Below are positions 18,636 to 26,436 of a DNA stretch of 64,000 nt, piece after piece. The notes under the pieces were generated by a model that saw only the letters and a program-made list of their open reading frames with translations, was not told the origin of the DNA and did not search any database. The DNA is from JBDTSW01 sp963797835. GTDB lineage: Bacteria; Actinomycetota; Thermoleophilia; Solirubrobacterales; 70-9. Location of the stretch: positions 1 through 64,000 of the forward strand of contig CAWCRN010000010.1 in assembly GCA_963797835.1 (NCBI GenBank), in the 5' to 3' direction. Both the position numbers and the translations under genes were made by a program. Within the stretch, counting starts at the first letter, position 1; every line of letters begins with the position of its first letter.

Positions 18636-18654
18636 CCGTACATAGCGTCTGGTC
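18636..18654. promoter_or_regulatory. Shared promoter/operator motif (site C)
   Basis: CCGTACATAGCGTCTGGTC shares CCGTACA-N4-GTC-N-GG with sites A (15287) and B (24923). It covers the region just upstream of the TATGAT -10 of the SDR gene, where a repressor would block polymerase. Confidence 0.45.
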
Positions 18655-18675
18655 GGCATGGCCCGGGCGTCCGCC

Positions 18676-18927
18676 TCAGCCCGGCCGGTCGCGCCAGCGG
18701 TGGGCGGAGGGGTCGAGCAGCCGGTGCATCTGCCCCTCGGGGATCCAGGCGAGCGTCTCGAGCTCCAGCGGGTCGAGGTAGCCGACGTGGCCCGTGCGGA
18801 GGTCCTCGATGCGCAGCCGCGGGCCGTTGGCGCCGCGGTCGAGGGCGATCCGGACCGAGGCGAACTCGCTCTCCAGGACCCCCTCGACGCCGTCCGGCTG
18901 CTCCGCGGGGCGCCCGTTCGCCGCCAT
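18676..18927 (-). CDS. Small protein (83 aa) encoded after the dioxygenase beta subunit
   Basis: It starts at ATG 18927, overlapping the TGA of the beta-subunit gene by one base (TGATG), so it is probably translated by coupling. The sequence contains ESEFASVRIALDRGANGPRL and GHVGYLDPLELETLAWIPEG and ends in a basic tail. No Cys pairs or membrane segment are present, so it is not an obvious ferredoxin. The ASV-x-IALD/RL-x-IED/LDPLELE layout suggests a small beta-rich protein. Its conserved place in a Rieske operon suggests a helper for the oxygenase, but I do not recognise the family. Confidence 0.55.
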   Translation of the reverse strand: MAANGRPAEQPDGVEGVLESEFASVRIALDRGANGPRLRIEDLRTGHVGYLDPLELETLAWIPEGQMHRLLDPSAHRWRDRPG

Positions 18928-19474
18928 CAGATCAGGAAGCTCAGCGTGTACACCGGCCGGTCGTTGTCCACCAGCGTCACCTTCTTGAAGGCCATCCTGA
19001 TCCCGTCGTCCGTGCGCCGCAGCCGGTAGTCGAGCCGCCCGGCCCAGGTCGTCAACCCCCGCTCGCGCGACTCGAAGCACATGAAGCTCGCGACGACCAG
19101 CGCGTCCCCGTCCCGCTCGCCCATCAGCTCGACGTTGGAGACCACCCGCCGCAGGTTCGACGGCGGCGTCTGGGAGTGGCGCTTGCCCGTGTGGAACTGC
19201 TTGATCCGCGTCCCGATCCGGGAGCGGTTGTCGTAGATGATCGACATGCTGGCGTCGGGGTCGGCGCCGAACTCGCCGTTCGCCGGGACCCAGTAGAGCG
19301 CGTCGTCGGTCCACAGCGCCTCCCAGTCGTCGTAGCGGTGCTCGTCCGCGAAGCGGGCCTCGCGATAGAGGAACCGCTCGGCCTCCGCCAGGGAGATGCC
19401 GGCGGCCTCGGTCAGCGCCTCGGCCGGCTCGGCGGCGGTCGTCGGCGCCGGATCCGTTGCCGCTCCGGCGTCAC
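18927..19474 (-). CDS. Ring-hydroxylating dioxygenase beta subunit
   Basis: About 180 residues of the NTF2/SnoaL-like fold typical of these subunits. AERFLYREARFADEHRYDDW is the classic opening helix, followed by WTDDALYWVPANGEFGAD, RIGTRIKQFHTGKRHSQTPP and TTWAGRLDYRLRRTDDG. It has no cofactor and stabilises the alpha-subunit trimer. The coding frame has no ATG or GTG upstream of these motifs. GTG 19474, which overlaps the alpha subunit's stop (GTGA), is the natural start, and an indel near 19420-19470 must connect it. The gene is translationally coupled at both ends. Confidence 0.75.
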
Positions 19475-20785
19475 TCGGCCTCCATCAGCCCGCGGTAGTG
19501 GCGCCAGATGCCGCGCATCGTGATCTCGTCGGTGGCGTCCGCGATCGCGAAGCCGTTCTCGTCGGTTCGCTCGCGGTGCATGCCGCGGGCGATCACCAGC
19601 CACTCGGGGTTGCGCGCGCTGCACGCCGCGCTGGTTGCGCTCGTACATCTCGGAGTCGTCGGCGAGCAGGAAGCCGGCCGGGCCGACGGACCCGATCGTC
19701 TGCCGCAGCATCCGCTCGTTCAGGTCGGGCGCGCCCTTGAACTGCACCGCGGTCACGTGCTGGACCGTCTCGTCGACGGCGGTGGGCTGGATCACGAACA
19801 GCTGGATCTCGGCGATGAACAGGTTCGGCCACAGCATCACGTGTGGCGAGCCGTCGATCAGGATCTCCTCGGCCGCGTCGCCGTGAGCGTCCCGCATCCG
19901 GGCGACGTAGTCGGGCACGCGCTCGGGCTTGGTCCCGAACCAGCCCATGGGCTGGCCGGTGCGGCGGAACTCCGGTCGCAGGTCGTTCTCGGTGTGACCG
20001 TCGCCGAGGTCGCGGGTGACCGCGGTCGAGCCGTCCCCGTAGAGGTCCCCGATCCCGCTCTTCGCCACCTCGAAGATCGAGGAGTGGACGAACTGGGGGT
20101 GGTAGCCGTCGGTCTCGTTCTCGACGAGCATCTTCCAGTTGGCCTTCACCTTGTGCTGAAGCCAGCCGGCGGTGATCTCCACCTCCCCCTCCGGGCTCAG
20201 CGCGCAGAGCCGGTCGAGCGCGTCTGCCGCGGCGCCGAGGTGCTGCTCGAGGCTGGGCCCCTCCTCCGCGAAGCTGCCGAACACGAACCCCCTGTAGGAC
20301 TCAACGCGAGGGACGCGCCCCAGCCCCAGCTCCTTCTTGCGCTCGGTGCCGTCGTAGCCGGAGTTGAACGGATAGCCGAGCAGCTTGCCGGTGTTGGCAT
20401 AGGTCCAACCGTGGTAGGGGCAGCGGAAGGCGCTCGAGTTGCCGCGGGGCGCGTCGCAGACGAGGTTCGCGCGGTGCGCGCAGCGGTTCAGCAGCAGGTG
20501 GACCTTGCCCTGCTTGTCGCGGCTCATGATGATCGGTTGGGGCCCGATCGACTTGACCACGTAGTCGTTCGGCTCGGCGACCTCGGACTCGTGGCCGACG
20601 AAGACCCAGCCGCGGTACCAGATGCGCTCGAGCTCGAGCTGGAAGAGGTCGGGGTCCGTGTAGAGCGACCCGTGGACCCGGTCGGGAAGGATCAGCTCCT
20701 CGAGGGGCGGCGTGGCGAGTGCGGTGGCGATGAGCTCCTCCTCTCCGGGGCGGGACGGCCGCCATCTCGGCCGGGCTCGGACCAT
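19471..20785 (-). CDS. Rieske aromatic-ring-hydroxylating dioxygenase alpha subunit (one frameshift)
   Basis: About 437 residues. The Rieske [2Fe-2S] ligands are Cys102/His104 in NRCAHRAN and Cys122/His125 in FRCPYHGW. The mononuclear iron site is ENETDGYHPQFVH with His229 and His234 plus the bridging Asp226. The enzyme would dihydroxylate or monohydroxylate an aromatic or similar substrate with electrons from a ferredoxin reductase, not encoded nearby. An indel near 19615 changes frame; the C terminus then reads GIWRHYRGLMEAE to TGA 19471-19473. Two HxlR-type operator copies lie upstream at 20796-20832, between this gene and the divergent regulator. Confidence 0.85.
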
Positions 20786-20795
20786 ATCACAGTCC

Positions 20796-20810
20796 GTTCT
20801 GATTCAGAAC
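20796..20810. promoter_or_regulatory. Operator 1 in the dioxygenase/HxlR divergent promoter
   Basis: GTTCTGA-T-TCAGAAC is a perfect seven-base inverted repeat around a central T. It starts 11 bases upstream of the dioxygenase ATG and is the stronger of two sites. Confidence 0.6.
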
Positions 20811-20817
20811 TAACTTC

Positions 20818-20832
20818 GTTCTGATATCGAAC
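20818..20832. promoter_or_regulatory. Operator 2 in the dioxygenase/HxlR divergent promoter
   Basis: GTTCTGATATCGAAC is an imperfect copy of operator 1. The centres are 22 bases apart, two turns of the helix, so two dimers would bind the same face. It lies eight bases before the TACGAT -10 (20841-20846) of the regulator. Confidence 0.55.
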
Positions 20833-20853
20833 CGACCCGCTACGATGGGCCGC

Positions 20854-21369
20854 ATGGCAGAGAGCGCCGCCGAGCAGGCTTCTGTCGCGGCCCCCGAGTC
20901 CCCGGACCTGGACACGCCCCGCCCGAGCGCGGTCCGCCGCGCGCTCGAGATCGTCAGCGACCCCTGGACCTTCGCCGTCCTGCAGGAGGCCTTCTTCGGC
21001 GTGCGCCGCTTCGACCAGATCCAGGCAAAGCTCGGCATCTCGCGCGGCATCCTCGCCAAGCGGCTCCGGAGCCTGGTCGGCAACGGGATCCTCGACCGCG
21101 TTCGCTACCAGCGGCGGCCCGACCGCTTCGAGTACCGGCTCACCGATCGCGGCCGCGCGCTCTACCCCGTGTTCGTGGCGCTGATGCGCTGGGGCGAGGA
21201 CTGGCTCGACGAGGACGGCGACCGGCCCCTGACCCTGGTGCACGCGCGCTGCGGCGAGCGCACCCGGCCCGTGCTGAGCTGCGACCGCTGCGGCGAGCCG
21301 ATCAGGGCCGACGAGATGACCTACGAGCGCTCGCCGGCCGAGACGCGGCCGGAAGCCGTGACGGCATAG
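20854..21369 (+). CDS. HxlR-family winged-helix regulator
   Basis: 171 residues. The winged helix spans about 20-115: RALEIVSDPWTFAVLQEAFF, RRFDQIQAKLGISRGILAKR, LVGNGILDRVRYQRRPDRFE and YRLTDRGRALYPVFVALM, all classic HxlR features. The C-terminal tail carries two Cys pairs of zinc-ribbon type (HARCGE and LSCDRCGEPI), as in many HxlR proteins. ATG 20854 lies seven bases after TACGAT, so it is preferred over ATG 20845, which overlaps the -10. It is transcribed divergently from the Rieske operon with two operator copies between them, and so probably controls that operon and itself. Confidence 0.85.
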   Translation: MAESAAEQASVAAPESPDLDTPRPSAVRRALEIVSDPWTFAVLQEAFFGVRRFDQIQAKLGISRGILAKRLRSLVGNGILDRVRYQRRPDRFEYRLTDRGRALYPVFVALMRWGEDWLDEDGDRPLTLVHARCGERTRPVLSCDRCGEPIRADEMTYERSPAETRPEAVTA

Positions 21370-21394
21370 GAGCCGTCCTCAGGTCCCTTCCTCC

Positions 21395-22165
21395 TCAGCG
21401 CCCCTTCCACTCGGGGTCGCGCTTCTCCGCGAACGCCAGGGCGCCCTCCTTGGCGTCCTCGGACGCGAACACCGGCGGCGTGATCTCGTCCTGGTTCGCC
21501 CAGAACTCCTCCATGGACCACGAGTCCTGCTTGTCGAGGATCTCCTTGGAGGCGACCAGGGCCAGCGGGCCGTTCTGACCGATCGTCTCCGCCAGCTCGA
21601 GCGCGGCGTCCAGCGCCTTGCCCGGCTCGGTCAGGCGGCTGATCGCGCCCAGCTCGAAGGCGCGGTCGGCGGTGATCAGCTCTCCGGTCAGGATCAGCTC
21701 CGCCGCCAGCTCGCGCGGCAGCCGCTGCGGAAGCCTGCGCAGGGCGCCGGCCGCGGCGACAAGGCCGCGCTTCACCTCAGGGACGCCCAGCTTGGTGCCC
21801 TTAGACGCGACGATCAGGTCGCAGGCGAGCGCGATCTCGAACCCTCCGGCGACGGCGAAGCCCTCGAGCGCCGCGATCATCGGCTTCCTCGACGACCTGC
21901 GGGTGATCCCCGCGAAGCCGCGGTCGCCCGCCCACGGCCGCTTACCGCCCGAAGCGAAGGCCTTCAGGTCCATCCCCGCGCAGAAGCCCTTGCCGGCGCC
22001 GGTGATGACACCGACGGAGAGCCCGTCCTCGTCGTCGAGGCGGTCGAGCGCGTTCGCGATGCCCTCGGCGGCGGCGTAGTCGATCGCGTTGCGCGCGTCC
22101 GGGCGGTTCAGGGTCAGCAGCAGGACCGACCCCCTCTGCTCGACGAGAACCGGCTCTTCGCTCAT
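21395..22165 (-). CDS. Enoyl-CoA hydratase/isomerase (crotonase)
   Basis: 256 residues. The oxyanion-hole segment reads GKGFCAGMDLKAF, and both hydratase glutamates are present: GGFEIALACDLI and LGVPEVKRGL. This makes a true hydratase more likely than for the other crotonases in the window. The C-terminal ASEDAKEGALAFAEKRDPEW is the standard family ending. It adds water to a trans-2-enoyl-CoA. The ATG at 22165 overlaps the thiolase stop by four bases, placing it last in a three-gene operon with the thiolase and the ketosynthase-like/DUF35 gene. Confidence 0.85.
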   Translation of the reverse strand: MSEEPVLVEQRGSVLLLTLNRPDARNAIDYAAAEGIANALDRLDDEDGLSVGVITGAGKGFCAGMDLKAFASGGKRPWAGDRGFAGITRRSSRKPMIAALEGFAVAGGFEIALACDLIVASKGTKLGVPEVKRGLVAAAGALRRLPQRLPRELAAELILTGELITADRAFELGAISRLTEPGKALDAALELAETIGQNGPLALVASKEILDKQDSWSMEEFWANQDEITPPVFASEDAKEGALAFAEKRDPEWKGR

Positions 22166-23355
22166 CCTTGCTCCTTTCCGACGATCGAGATGAAGGAGAC
22201 GCACGTTCCGGGCCTGCCGCCGAGGTTGTGGGTCAGCCCCAGCCTTGCGCCGTCGATCTGGCGCTCGCCCGCCTCGCCGCGGAACTGGAGCCAGTTCTCG
22301 AACAGCATCCGCAGCCCGGAGGCGCCGACCGGGTGACCGAACGACTTCAGCCCGCCGTCGGGGTTGACCGGCAGCTCGCCGTCCAGGTCGAAGGTGCCCG
22401 CGAGCTCGTCCTCGACCGCGGCGCCCCGCTCGGAGAAGCCCATGTCCTCCATCAGCACCAGCTCGGTCGGGGTGAAGCAGTCGTGCACCTCGGCCAGCGA
22501 CAGCTCCGCTCGCGGGTCGTCGATCTCGGCCTGGGCGTAGGCGTCGTCGGCGGAGCGCACCACCTCCTCGAAGGTCGTGTAGTCGTAGTCGGGGTCGATC
22601 GGCCCGCTGCCGGGGCCGGCGACCATCGACAGCGCCTTCACGTAGACGGGGCGGTCCGTGTAGCGCTCCGCGTCCTCGGCGCGCACGATCAGGGCGGCGG
22701 CTGCGCCGTCGGAGACCCCCGAGCAGTCGAAAACCCCGAGCCGGCCGGCGACCAGCGGCGAGGCCTCGATCTTCTCCTTCGGCACCTCCTTGCGGAACTG
22801 GGCGCGCTCGTTGCGGGCGCCGTTCGCGTGGTTCTTCCAGGCGACGTGCGTCATCGCCTCGCGCATTCGCCCCGGATCGACCTCGTACTTGCTGCAGTAC
22901 GCGGGGTCGAGCAGGCTGAAGGCGGCCGGCGCCGTCAGGCTCAGCTCGGGCGCCGTGCCGTCGCCGGCCGCGTTGGAGCGGACCAGGCCCGAGTAGCCAG
23001 AGTCCTTGAGCTTCTCGACGCCGGTCGCCATGACCACGTCGTAGGCCCCCGAGGCGACCGCGTAGCAGGCGTTGCGAAACGACTCCGAGCCGGTCGCGCA
23101 GAAGTTCTCGACCCGGGTGACCGGCTTGTAGTCCAGGCTGAGCGGCTTGCTCAGCACCATTCCGGACTGGCCGGAGTTCATCGTCCCGAGCCAGTAGGCG
23201 TCCACGTCGTAGCGCTCGATGCCGGGGACCGACTCGAGGCAGTCCGCGACCGCGTCGACCAGCAGGTCGTCGGCGGACTTGTCCCAGCGCTCGCCGAAGC
23301 TGGTGCAGCCCATGCCGACGATCGCGACCTTGTCCTTGATCCCGTGAGACGCCAT
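22162..23355 (-). CDS. Thiolase of the SCP-x/nonspecific lipid-transfer type
   Basis: 397 residues. Active-site Cys86 lies in RVENFCATGSES. The two other catalytic blocks are LAEVHDCFTPTE and KSFGHPVGASGLR, and NLGGRPGTCVS closes the fold. Sequences of this type cleave branched or sterol side-chain 3-ketoacyl-CoAs, or act in pairs with DUF35 proteins. Here such a DUF35 partner is encoded directly upstream, ending one base before this gene starts. The 3' end overlaps the crotonase start by four bases (ATGA). The frame is intact. Confidence 0.85.
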   Translation of the reverse strand: MASHGIKDKVAIVGMGCTSFGERWDKSADDLLVDAVADCLESVPGIERYDVDAYWLGTMNSGQSGMVLSKPLSLDYKPVTRVENFCATGSESFRNACYAVASGAYDVVMATGVEKLKDSGYSGLVRSNAAGDGTAPELSLTAPAAFSLLDPAYCSKYEVDPGRMREAMTHVAWKNHANGARNERAQFRKEVPKEKIEASPLVAGRLGVFDCSGVSDGAAAALIVRAEDAERYTDRPVYVKALSMVAGPGSGPIDPDYDYTTFEEVVRSADDAYAQAEIDDPRAELSLAEVHDCFTPTELVLMEDMGFSERGAAVEDELAGTFDLDGELPVNPDGGLKSFGHPVGASGLRMLFENWLQFRGEAGERQIDGARLGLTHNLGGRPGTCVSFISIVGKEQG

Positions 23356-24778
23356 TCAGCCGTCCTCCTTGCCCTCCGCGCCGGAGCCTGCCGGCCCCGC
23401 CGCCGCGGGCTTCGCCTTCCAGAAGTAATTGTGCACGCCGCCCGACGTGTAGAGCCGCCGGAACGCCATCTCGACGCGCGAGCCGATCGCGATCTGATCT
23501 GGGGTCGCGTCGGTGACCTCGAGCGTGTAGCGGCCGCCCCCGTCGAAGTCGATCACCGCGTCGATCATCGGCGGCGAGGGCGAGTAGGCCAGCCGATCGA
23601 CGGTGAAGGTGGCGACCGTGCCCGGCGCGTCGGCGAGCCGCCGCCGCTCCATGCGGTCGGTCGCGCCGCAGTTCGAGCAGACGCGCTTGGGGGGAACGTG
23701 GACGCGCCCGCACTCTGTGCAGGCGCTGCCCACGAACCCGAACTTCCACGCCTCCGACCGCGCCGACGGCGGCCCGGCCGGGCGGTCGGGCTCGGGGCGC
23801 CGCGGCAGCTCGCGCTCGATCAGGCCCCGCCAGGTGAGGTAGGTCGGGTAGTTGATCTCGCGGCCGCCGGCCAGCTGCGCGGCCAGGGGCTCACCGCGCC
23901 TGCCCGCGCCGGCCTCCGCGCGGGTGCGCAGGACGATCGCGTCGCAGCCGTCCACCGCATTGAGCAGCAGGATCGTCTCGCCAGGGCCGGCCTGGTCGAG
24001 CGCCGCGGTCAGCCCCAGCGCGGCGTCCGCGGTCCCGGCGTAGCCGTGGGACGGGAGCTCGGCCATTCCCTCGCCGCCCCAGCGGCGCCGGGCCGCCTGG
24101 GCGAGCCGCGAGTGGGGCGAGGAGACGACCAGGTGATCGGGCGCCTCGATGCCGGCCTCGCCGAGCGCGCGCTCGATCGCGCGCTCGACCAGGGGCATAT
24201 AGGCCTCCTGGCCGAAGCGCTCCTCCCAGACGTCGCTGGCAGTCGCGCCGGGGGCGCGCCAGCGATCCAGGAACTCCGCCGAGGTCGATGCGGCGGCGGC
24301 GATCTCCGCGACGCTGTCGGCGACGGGGCCGAAGCGAAGCGCGGCCGCGGCGTCGGCTCCGTTGCGCTCGTCGGGGGACCCCGGCCGCCCCGTGCGCATG
24401 TCGGCGAGGACGGCCAGGCCGCCGGCGGCCTCGGCCGCCCGAATCGCCACGGTCGCCGATCTGGCCGAGCCCACCGCGTCCGCGGCGAACCCGTCGTGAC
24501 CCAGGTCGAGCGCGGCGTGTATCGCCGTCGCGTTCGTCTTGTCGGCGTAGGCGGGGGCGGTGGTCGCGAAGTGGATCGAGCCCGGGCCGTCCCCCGTGCC
24601 CCCGATCAGGCCGCGGGCCGCCTCCACCCCCATCGTGGTGCTGTCCTCGTCGTAGCAGGCGACCGTTCGCGAGCCCTTGCCCGGCCCGCCGCCCGAGCGC
24701 CGCGCTGAGCTCCTCGCCGCTGAGGCGATGGGCGGGGACGTAGCTGGCGTAGGCGACGATTCCGTTGCTCGAGCTCAT
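23356..24778 (-). CDS. HMG-CoA-synthase/ketosynthase-III-like protein fused to a DUF35 zinc-ribbon OB-fold domain
   Basis: About 473 residues. The first two thirds resemble thiolase-fold condensing enzymes: IVAYASYVPAHRLSGEEL, DEDSTTMGVEAARGLI, IHFATTAPAYADKTNATAIH and SHGYAGTADAALGLTAALD. No clear catalytic Cys appears at the usual site (AADAVGSARSATVAI has Ser/Ala there), so it may be a non-catalytic or altered enzyme. The last third is DUF35: a zinc ribbon, CTECGRVHVPP with CSNCGATDRMERR, then an OB fold from GTVATFTVDRLAYSPSPP. An indel near 24690 splits the N terminus. Expressed with a thiolase, it probably forms a thiolase-DUF35 complex of archaeal/actinobacterial style. Confidence 0.7.
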
Positions 24779-24845
24779 CGGCGGGGCTCCCCGGGCGGTG
24801 GCGGGATAGTGTGTGCGCCACGGGCGCCGGCAGGCGCCCTGGGGG

Positions 24846-24871
24846 CGTACATAGTGTCCGTACGCACTGTA
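24846..24871. promoter_or_regulatory. Shared promoter/operator motif (site D, double)
   Basis: CGTACATAGTGTC (24846-24858) matches the CGTACANNSYGTC core of sites A-C. A second, weaker copy, CGTACGCACTGTA, follows at 24859-24871. The pair lies in the divergent gap between the ketosynthase-like/DUF35 operon and the second TetR paralogue. Confidence 0.45.
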
Positions 24872-24922
24872 GCATCGCCCCCTCCCAGCCCGGCGGGGCT
24901 CAGGCGGCGCCGCCCGAGCAGG

Positions 24923-24941
24923 CCGTACACTCCGTCCGGAC
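24923..24941 (+). promoter_or_regulatory. Shared promoter/operator motif (site B)
   Basis: CCGTACACTCCGTCCGGAC differs from site A at two positions and has the same spacing to the start codon. TACACT (24926-24931) is again 11 bases before the ATG. Confidence 0.5.
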
Positions 24942-24942
24942 G

Positions 24943-25572
24943 ATGCCGTCCGTGACGCGCAAGAGCCGCAGCAACCGGGCGCAGCGCCGCGAGTCGGTTC
25001 AGCGGGAGCTGCTGGGCGCCGTGGAGCGCCTGCTCGAGGGCGGGGAGAGCTACACCGAGCTGAGCGTCGAGCGCCTGGTCGCCGAGGCCGGCATCTCGCG
25101 CTCGACCTTCTACGTCTACTTCGAGGACAAGGGCGACCTGCTGCGGGCTCTCACCGAGGACGTCGTGGTCGAGGTCGGCCAGGCCGGGCGCGTCTGGTGG
25201 GAGCTGCCGCCGGACGCTCCCAAGCAGGAGATCCGCGACGCCCTCAAGCAGGTCTTCAACACCTACCGGAGCCACGGGGCCGTGTTCGGGGCGGTCGTCG
25301 ACACCGCGGCCTATGACCCGGGCGTCCGCAACCAGTTCGGGGCGCTCGTGCTGGGCCTGATCTCAGAGCTGGCCACCCACATCCGCGAGGGGCAGGAGCA
25401 GGGCTACGTGAAGCAGGGCCTCGATCCCGACCGCACGGCCGCCTGGCTCACCTGGATGGCCGAGCGCGGGCTGCACCAGCTGGTCGCGGCCGCCAGCGAA
25501 GAGGAGTCCGAGCTGCTGGTCGACTCCCTCGCCGACATCGTCTGGAACGCGCTCTACGAGGGCGCGCGCTAG
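24943..25572 (+). CDS. TetR-family regulator (paralogue B of the MPSVTRK pair)
   Basis: 209 residues from ATG 24943, chosen because MPSVTRKSRSNRAQ repeats the start of the paralogue at 15307 and because the promoter motif abuts it; longer upstream starts are in frame but not conserved. The HTH reads YTELSVERLVAEAGISRSTF followed by YVYFEDKGDLL. The ligand domain includes RVWWELPPDAPKQ and AAWLTWMAERGLHQLV. It faces the ketosynthase-like/thiolase/crotonase operon across a gap carrying sites D and B, so it is the best candidate regulator for that operon. Confidence 0.85.
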   Translation: MPSVTRKSRSNRAQRRESVQRELLGAVERLLEGGESYTELSVERLVAEAGISRSTFYVYFEDKGDLLRALTEDVVVEVGQAGRVWWELPPDAPKQEIRDALKQVFNTYRSHGAVFGAVVDTAAYDPGVRNQFGALVLGLISELATHIREGQEQGYVKQGLDPDRTAAWLTWMAERGLHQLVAAASEEESELLVDSLADIVWNALYEGAR

Positions 25573-25621
25573 CGGGCCGCCGCGCGCGACCGCTCCCGTT
25601 TCTCGGCGTCCACACGGGGTG

Positions 25622-25627
25622 TAGGAT
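25622..25627 (+). promoter_or_regulatory. Candidate -10 (TAGGAT) of a leaderless promoter
   Basis: TAGGAT ends eight bases before GTG 25636, and this decides the start of the crotonase gene. No ribosome binding site is present. Confidence 0.4.
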
Positions 25628-25635
25628 CGCCGCCC

Positions 25636-26436
25636 GTGAGCTCCGACGGCTACCAGAGCATCCGGGTCGAGCGCTCGGAGAGCACCGCGATGATCACGCT
25701 GGACCGGCCCGAGTCCCTCAACTCCTGGAACCCGGAGCTGGGCCGCGAGCTGCTCGACGCGGTCGGCGGCCTCGGCGCCGAGCCGCAGGTCCGAGCGGTG
25801 GGGATCACCGGCGCCGGGCGGGCCTTCTCATCGGGCGCCGACCTCAAGGGGGAGCGGGCCGTGACGCCCGAGGGAGAGCCCGACCTGAGCACGGGGCTGC
25901 GCGAGATCTACAACCCGATCATCGCGGCGATCGCGTCGGCCCCGAAGCCGTACCTGGCCTCGGTCAACGGAGCCGCCGCCGGGATCGGGTGCTCGCTCGC
26001 CCTCGCCTGCGACCACATCGTCGCCGCCGAGTCGGCGTTCTTCCTGCTCGCGTTCGTGCGCGTCGGCCTCGTCCCCGACGGGGGCGCCCTGTTCCACGCC
26101 GCCGCGCGGGTCGGGCTCACGCGCGCCACCGAGATGGCGATCAGGGGCCAGCGGGTCCCGGCGCCGACCGCCGCCGAATGGGGGCTCATCAACGAGGTGG
26201 TGCCGGACGAGCGGCTGCCCGGAGCGACCGCGGAGCTGTTGGAGGAGCTGGGAGCCGGGGCGACCGTGGCCCAGGGACAGATCAAGCGCATGCTCCGCGC
26301 GGGAGCGCTGGCCGGCCTCAGCGAGCAGCTCGACCTGGAGGTGGCCATGCAGCAGGAGCAGGCGGCCACCGACGATTACGCCGAGGGGGTCGCCGCCTTC
26401 AACGAGAAGCGGGAGGCTCGCTTCACCGGCTCTTAG
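25636..26436 (+). CDS. Crotonase-family acyl-CoA isomerase/hydratase-like protein
   Basis: 266 residues. The family frame is clear (ITLDRPESLNSWN, GAGRAFSSGADLKGER, KPYLASVNGAAAGIGCSLAL). Both hydratase glutamates are missing: Ser replaces the first (GIGCSLALACD), and the second lies in FLLAFVRVGLVPDGG without Glu. The Asp of VPDGG matches the catalytic Asp of PaaG-type isomerases, so isomerisation of an enoyl-CoA or epoxy-acyl-CoA is more likely than hydration. GTG 25636 follows TAGGAT. Its stop overlaps the stop of the convergent 3-hydroxyacyl-CoA dehydrogenase gene. Confidence 0.8.
   Translation: MSSDGYQSIRVERSESTAMITLDRPESLNSWNPELGRELLDAVGGLGAEPQVRAVGITGAGRAFSSGADLKGERAVTPEGEPDLSTGLREIYNPIIAAIASAPKPYLASVNGAAAGIGCSLALACDHIVAAESAFFLLAFVRVGLVPDGGALFHAAARVGLTRATEMAIRGQRVPAPTAAEWGLINEVVPDERLPGATAELLEELGAGATVAQGQIKRMLRAGALAGLSEQLDLEVAMQQEQAATDDYAEGVAAFNEKREARFTGS

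Noticed and set aside
21395..23749. A 784-residue minus-strand frame spanning the thiolase gene
   Set aside because: It is an alternative frame with low-complexity residues opposite the thiolase; crotonase and thiolase are separate genes with a four-base overlap.
22168..24708. Plus-strand frames of up to 846 residues opposite the thiolase and ketosynthase-like genes
   Set aside because: Arg/Gly/Val-rich shadow translation typical of antisense frames in GC-rich DNA; no family motif.
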